From an uncultured Chlorobiaceae bacterium (lineage in GTDB: Bacteria; Bacteroidota; Chlorobiia; Chlorobiales; Chlorobiaceae): 6,895 bases of DNA. The position numbers and the translations under genes were made by a program. The DNA lies in contig CAIYWF010000281.1 in the NCBI GenBank assembly GCA_903929845.1, positions 1 through 6,895 of the forward strand. Reading direction: 5' to 3'. The notes beneath the pieces were generated by a model that saw only the letters and a program-made list of their open reading frames with translations, was not told where the DNA came from and did not search any database. Within the stretch, counting starts at the first letter, position 1; every line of letters starts with the position of its first letter. Below, in pieces: positions 3,724-6,895 of this stretch.

Positions 3724-6635
3724 ATCACGGCTTCGCTTCCGCAGATTTTTTCTTTGTAATTCGAACAGTAATTCTTGATGCAGAAAGGGGTCTCATAGTT
3801 GCGCAGAGGATCCTTGATTCTTCGCCCATGAGAAAGTGCGCAACTGGCTGTTGCAAAAACAGGTCTTCCTATCAACTCCGCAAGTTTATTACGGAAATTT
3901 TTTTCTTCAGTTTCCTCAAAACCTACCACCTTTGGTTCATCAACTACCGGTGAAACTAAACTCGGAATGCTGAAGTAACTTTCTAGTTTGAAACCAGAAG
4001 ATGGCTTTTGTCGAATGGATTGCCCAACGTAAAACGAGCCAACAACAAATGACACGAGCGGGTAATCAAGCCCTATCTTCGCAAATTGAGACATCTGGGA
4101 GAATGTTTTTGGTAAAAATGGTTTTATGTAAATGGTCATACAAATGTTAGCCGAATGTTCAAGCCAGTTTCTAATTGGATTTTTATCCCACTCAGCTATG
4201 TCGTTCAAAGATAGATTGACCATGAGCTGTGCTGGTTCATTTTCATAAAGAGCAATGAGTTCTTTGAGTGTGCCTATCCCTGGAAAGCATTTGGTCGCAA
4301 TCTGGATGGAGTTCCCCAGTGGTTGCAGTTCTCTCAAGATGCTGAACGTCAGACTCGCAACCTCCGGGAGGAACGGTTCGCAGAAAGAACCGAGAGAGAA
4401 GAGGGTGCCATTCTTGCCTAAATGCACTCGATGGTCAAGCTCAATGGCTTCTCTGTAGGTTTTGCCATCTATCGTTGCAGGGATTGGAGCTTTATTGTGC
4501 GCAATAGAGTATTCTGGCAGATAACAGAACTTACAGGAAAGACTGCATCCCACAGTGGGGTTTATAAACACCCTGTTTTTTGTCAACGGATCAAGACACA
4601 TCAGCTTTTTGCCTAAAATACGCGACATCCTTGTGGGTTCATGCTCGGACACAGAAACATGAAAATATTCAGAAAAATGCTTCACTCGAAGCTCTTCAGG
4701 AAGAACAGCTGTGAACGGTTTAAGGACACTTACTCCATCATATGCTCGATCTTTATTCTTCGATTTCAGCCAAAATGAGACCGATGCCCGATCGAGCAAG
4801 TTCTCAAGCGGCGTTCGCATTGTGTCCACGGCAATATCAAGGTTGGTAATGACAACTTTACAAGTTTCCAAGAGGTCATGCTCCGCCCCTGAAGATCTCC
4901 ACGGAAGAAAATCAAACGCAAGCATAGCTTCCCTGAGAGCCTCCGTTTCCTCCCCAACCTTTTCAACAGGTTTGACAAGGACTTCGATATGCTCAGTCGC
5001 CACTGTCAACGACCGCATGCGCCCCTGTGCAAGCGATGACTCTAGCAGCATATGCTTCAATCGGAGCTGATCCAGGATATGTTCCAAACGACTGGCGTGG
5101 ATATCTAACCTTTTACAGGCCGTAGGGAGAAGATCATCATTCTCTGCAAGAACCCGGTCAATGTCGCCATAGGCACAGGAGAATACGGAATAAGTGAGTC
5201 GATCTATGTGGCTCTCAAGAAAAGACTCACATTTCTGCAAAGCATCTATAGAGCTATCCTTCTTCTCGTGAACAAGGGAAATGAGGAGATATGAGGCAAA
5301 ATTTGTAATCAATGCAAAGTCGTCAAGCTCAGCAGGATCCTGTGAGCATGCCTTGAGGCTGTTCAGCGCCTGCATCGCGTTTTTGAGCGCATCGTTAGAA
5401 GCCGTCGGTCCTCTCCGAATCAGATTCAGACATGCAAGTTTGAAGTAGACACGATAGTAATTTTCTTTTTTGAGGGAATTGAGTTTTTCGACGCATTTTT
5501 CATAGAAAGGTTGTGCTTCATCAAAGTGTTTGAGGTCATGGTAGAGATACCCAAGACTAAACAGGACATGGTATGTTTCTCGAACGTTCAAGGCTTTTTC
5601 AAAGCATTCTTTGGCCTTGATAAAGTCGTTTTCTATGCGGTAGATGGTACCAAGATGTTTAAGCGCAAAGTGATCGTATGGATTTCTTCCCAATGCGTCG
5701 TTATACAAGCGTTTGGCGGTCGAGAACTCGCCAGCAAATCGGGCAGACTCTCCGATGCCGTCAAGTATTCTCGCCCAATGATGTTTTGGTACATCGACCT
5801 GGCCAATAAGCATCTGATCTGCAAGGGGACCGAGTACTTCATATGCGAGATCCCCTCTACGATTCTCTGCGAGAATACGTCCAAACTCATACGCAACCAT
5901 GAATGAGTCGAGTTTACAAGGAGCTGAGGCAAGATATTGCCGTAGAAGTGCTATCAATTTTATCTGGTTCGGACTGATGTCACGCCAAAAATTGCGCCGC
6001 ACTTGTATGAAATCATCCTCGGTGATTGCATTCTCTTCACCAAGAGTTATAATTAACTTGAAATGTCTCTGAACCGCTCTGCGCATTGGAGGAGACTCTA
6101 TTTGAACCAAGAAACTATTGATGGCTCCCTCATTGAGAGGCCCTAAGTGAGGGATAGGTGTCGCTTGTATAGACCGATCTGGTTGTGGAGGCTGTTGAAT
6201 CAGTTGAAGCACTTCTTGAGCTAAAGCGGCCAGGGCAGCTAATTGTTTTGATCTAGGGCCCAACGATGTAATAGGTTTCCCATCTGTAGGGCGGGCTTGA
6301 ATGTCCTTCAACCAAGACACTGACTGCCATGTGCACGATGATATGATAATAGGAATAAGATGAAGTCCTTCTTTAGCCCTGCGTTCAAGAAGTTGCGGAA
6401 CTTCTTGACCAAGTATGAAATCGGAATTGAGAAAATCAGCCGAGATGAGCAGTAATGCAACAGCGCATAAATTTATTTCTTGTTTGATTGCCGTACGCCA
6501 ATCAGCGCCACCGGTAATTTGGCGATCATTCCAGAGTGTGACTTTCTTTTCCCTCTCAAGGACACCAAGTTGCTTAACTATCTCGTTTTTCCACTTCTCA
6601 TCTTTATGGCAGTAGCTAATAAATACCTTTCCCAT
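3720..6635 (-). CDS. TIR domain - TPR repeats - SplB-like radical SAM fusion protein
   Basis: This 971-residue protein joins three modules. The TIR domain (about 1-145) starts KVFISYCHKDE, has LWNDRQITGGADW as a BB-loop region, and LLISADFLNSDFI followed by GQE. E78 sits where the catalytic glutamate of NAD-cleaving TIR enzymes lies. TPR-like 34-residue repeats occupy about 286-390 (GEFSTAKRLYNDAL, NDFIKAKECFEKAL, KHFDEAQPFYEKCV), flanked by other helical segments (about 170-285 and 390-640). The radical SAM domain (about 685-930) has the cluster motif C697-x3-C701-x2-C704 in NPTVGCSLSCKFCYL, then GSFCEPFLPE (749-758) and IQIATK, which resemble the G-S-x-x-D-P-Y-x-P-x-E and TK segments of SplB/COG1533 proteins. 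C932, C952, C957 and C965 near the end could hold a second metal centre. I start at ATG 6635, with AAGGGAG five bases upstream, over an in-frame TTG at 6650. The biochemical function is unknown; NAD hydrolysis and radical chemistry are inferences from the motifs. Confidence 0.92.
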   Translation of the reverse strand: MGKVFISYCHKDEKWKNEIVKQLGVLEREKKVTLWNDRQITGGADWRTAIKQEINLCAVALLLISADFLNSDFILGQEVPQLLERRAKEGLHLIPIIISSCTWQSVSWLKDIQARPTDGKPITSLGPRSKQLAALAALAQEVLQLIQQPPQPDRSIQATPIPHLGPLNEGAINSFLVQIESPPMRRAVQRHFKLIITLGEENAITEDDFIQVRRNFWRDISPNQIKLIALLRQYLASAPCKLDSFMVAYEFGRILAENRRGDLAYEVLGPLADQMLIGQVDVPKHHWARILDGIGESARFAGEFSTAKRLYNDALGRNPYDHFALKHLGTIYRIENDFIKAKECFEKALNVRETYHVLFSLGYLYHDLKHFDEAQPFYEKCVEKLNSLKKENYYRVYFKLACLNLIRRGPTASNDALKNAMQALNSLKACSQDPAELDDFALITNFASYLLISLVHEKKDSSIDALQKCESFLESHIDRLTYSVFSCAYGDIDRVLAENDDLLPTACKRLDIHASRLEHILDQLRLKHMLLESSLAQGRMRSLTVATEHIEVLVKPVEKVGEETEALREAMLAFDFLPWRSSGAEHDLLETCKVVITNLDIAVDTMRTPLENLLDRASVSFWLKSKNKDRAYDGVSVLKPFTAVLPEELRVKHFSEYFHVSVSEHEPTRMSRILGKKLMCLDPLTKNRVFINPTVGCSLSCKFCYLPEYSIAHNKAPIPATIDGKTYREAIELDHRVHLGKNGTLFSLGSFCEPFLPEVASLTFSILRELQPLGNSIQIATKCFPGIGTLKELIALYENEPAQLMVNLSLNDIAEWDKNPIRNWLEHSANICMTIYIKPFLPKTFSQMSQFAKIGLDYPLVSFVVGSFYVGQSIRQKPSSGFKLESYFSIPSLVSPVVDEPKVVGFEETEEKNFRNKLAELIGRPVFATASCALSHGRRIKDPLRNYETPFCIKNYCSNYKEKICGSEAVI

Positions 6636-6640
6636 AGCGT

Positions 6641-6647
6641 CTCCCTT
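6641..6647 (-). promoter_or_regulatory. Ribosome binding site of the operon's first gene
   Basis: AAGGGAG lies five bases upstream of ATG 6635. It overlaps the in-frame TTG codon at 6648-6650, so an upstream TTG start would have no ribosome site of its own. This decides the start of the TIR-radical SAM protein. Confidence 0.75.
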
Positions 6648-6695
6648 CAATATTTATATGCAATATGATGGTTATTAGATGCTTATTTTTACAGC

Positions 6696-6732
6696 AAAAA
6701 AAAAATTTGATTGATCCGGTTAAACCGCTGAT
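6696..6732 (-). terminator. Weak hairpin plus T10 tract, possible terminator of the right-edge gene
   Basis: On the minus strand a short hairpin (CGGT-TTA-ACCG at 6717-6727, which can be extended by ATC/GAT with a bulge) is followed after some 11 bases by ten consecutive Ts (6696-6705). The stem is short and the distance to the T tract is longer than in a standard intrinsic terminator, so the call is weak. The T10 tract could equally be an upstream promoter element for the operon. No clear -35/-10 pair was found between it and the ribosome site. Confidence 0.22.
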
Positions 6733-6760
6733 TTTATAAGTACAAGCCACTTAACCTGAA

Positions 6761-6895
6761 TTATTCATGAGCCTCTGTGAAACAGAATTTTTGAGGCAAA
6801 ATGGAAACCACTCCGTGCATAACTTGGCCGTTCAGTTTTATGGGAGGGAAGAAATCGAGTATCAGTGGTTCACCCCTGACAAACAGTGCACCTGA
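6761..6895 (-). CDS. Possible C-terminal end of an unrecognised gene, cut by the right window edge
   Basis: A minus-strand frame is open from the right edge for 44 codons to a TAA at 6761-6763. The readable tail alternates hydrophobic and polar residues in a natural way (GEPLILDFFPPIKLNG, then GVVSILPQKFCFTEAHE). It points in the same direction as the operon and ends 125 bases before it. I do not recognise the family. A plus-strand frame of similar length (ATG 6767 to the TGA at 6893-6895) occupies the same DNA but has no ribosome site, so the minus-strand reading is preferred. With so little sequence this remains tentative. Confidence 0.38.
   Translation of the reverse strand, partial: SGALFVRGEPLILDFFPPIKLNGQVMHGVVSILPQKFCFTEAHE

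Noticed and set aside
4711..5070. Plus-strand 119-codon open frame within the TIR-radical SAM gene
   Set aside because: It is antisense to a gene with clear domain motifs, has no ribosome site, and its product is serine- and arginine-rich low-complexity sequence typical of a shadow frame.
5511..5906. Plus-strand 131-codon open frame opposite the TPR region
   Set aside because: It is a shadow of the TPR-coding strand. No family motif, ribosome site or neighbour supports it.
6648..6650. TTG as an earlier start of the TIR-radical SAM gene, adding five residues
   Set aside because: The TTG overlaps the AAGGGAG ribosome site of the ATG at 6635, and TIR domains normally begin within a few residues of the VFISY strand.
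6767..6895. Plus-strand 42-codon open frame ending at the last base of the window
   Set aside because: There is no ribosome site, the peptide is not recognisable and it lies on the opposite strand to all other genes. The minus-strand frame over the same DNA looks more like a natural protein end. Both cannot be excluded from so short a piece.

Overview
The window is a piece of a bacterial accessory or defence-type region. It has moderate, patchy base composition: the outer left part is clearly AT-rich and the central operon is closer to balanced. All credible genes lie on the minus strand. Nothing here fixes the species. The gene families (HsdS-type specificity subunit, DUF1016/YhcG-type PD-(D/E)xK protein, TIR domain, SplB-like radical SAM) are spread widely among bacteria by transfer.

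Layout, read in the direction of transcription (right to left). At 6761-6895 there is a possible C-terminal end of an unrecognised gene, cut by the window edge. A 125-bp gap follows, with a T10 tract and a clear ribosome binding site. Then comes a tight four-gene operon at 6635-1055. Its first gene encodes a 971-residue fusion: an N-terminal TIR domain, a helical region with TPR repeats, a further helical region, and a C-terminal radical SAM domain that resembles the SplB/COG1533 group. It overlaps by 4 bases (ATGA) a 168-residue unrecognised protein. That gene overlaps by 8 bases a DUF1016 (YhcG-like) putative nuclease, which overlaps by 8 bases a type I restriction specificity subunit (HsdS) with two target-recognition domains. 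No hsdM or hsdR is present.

Left of the operon is a gap of about 490 bp. It contains a decayed fragment that looks like the C-terminal part of an IS91-family transposase with two in-frame stops, an 18-bp AT palindrome and a plausible promoter. This leads into a separate AT-rich gene (562 to the left edge) that is truncated by the window and that I do not recognise.

The most interesting content is the TIR-TPR-radical SAM fusion, translationally coupled to a small unknown protein and to HsdS plus DUF1016 without a methylase or restriction subunit. DUF1016 and HsdS genes are known companions of type I restriction loci. Here the place where hsdM would be expected is taken by the TIR-radical SAM gene and its small partner. 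A defence or nucleic-acid surveillance role is a reasonable inference but is not shown by the sequence.
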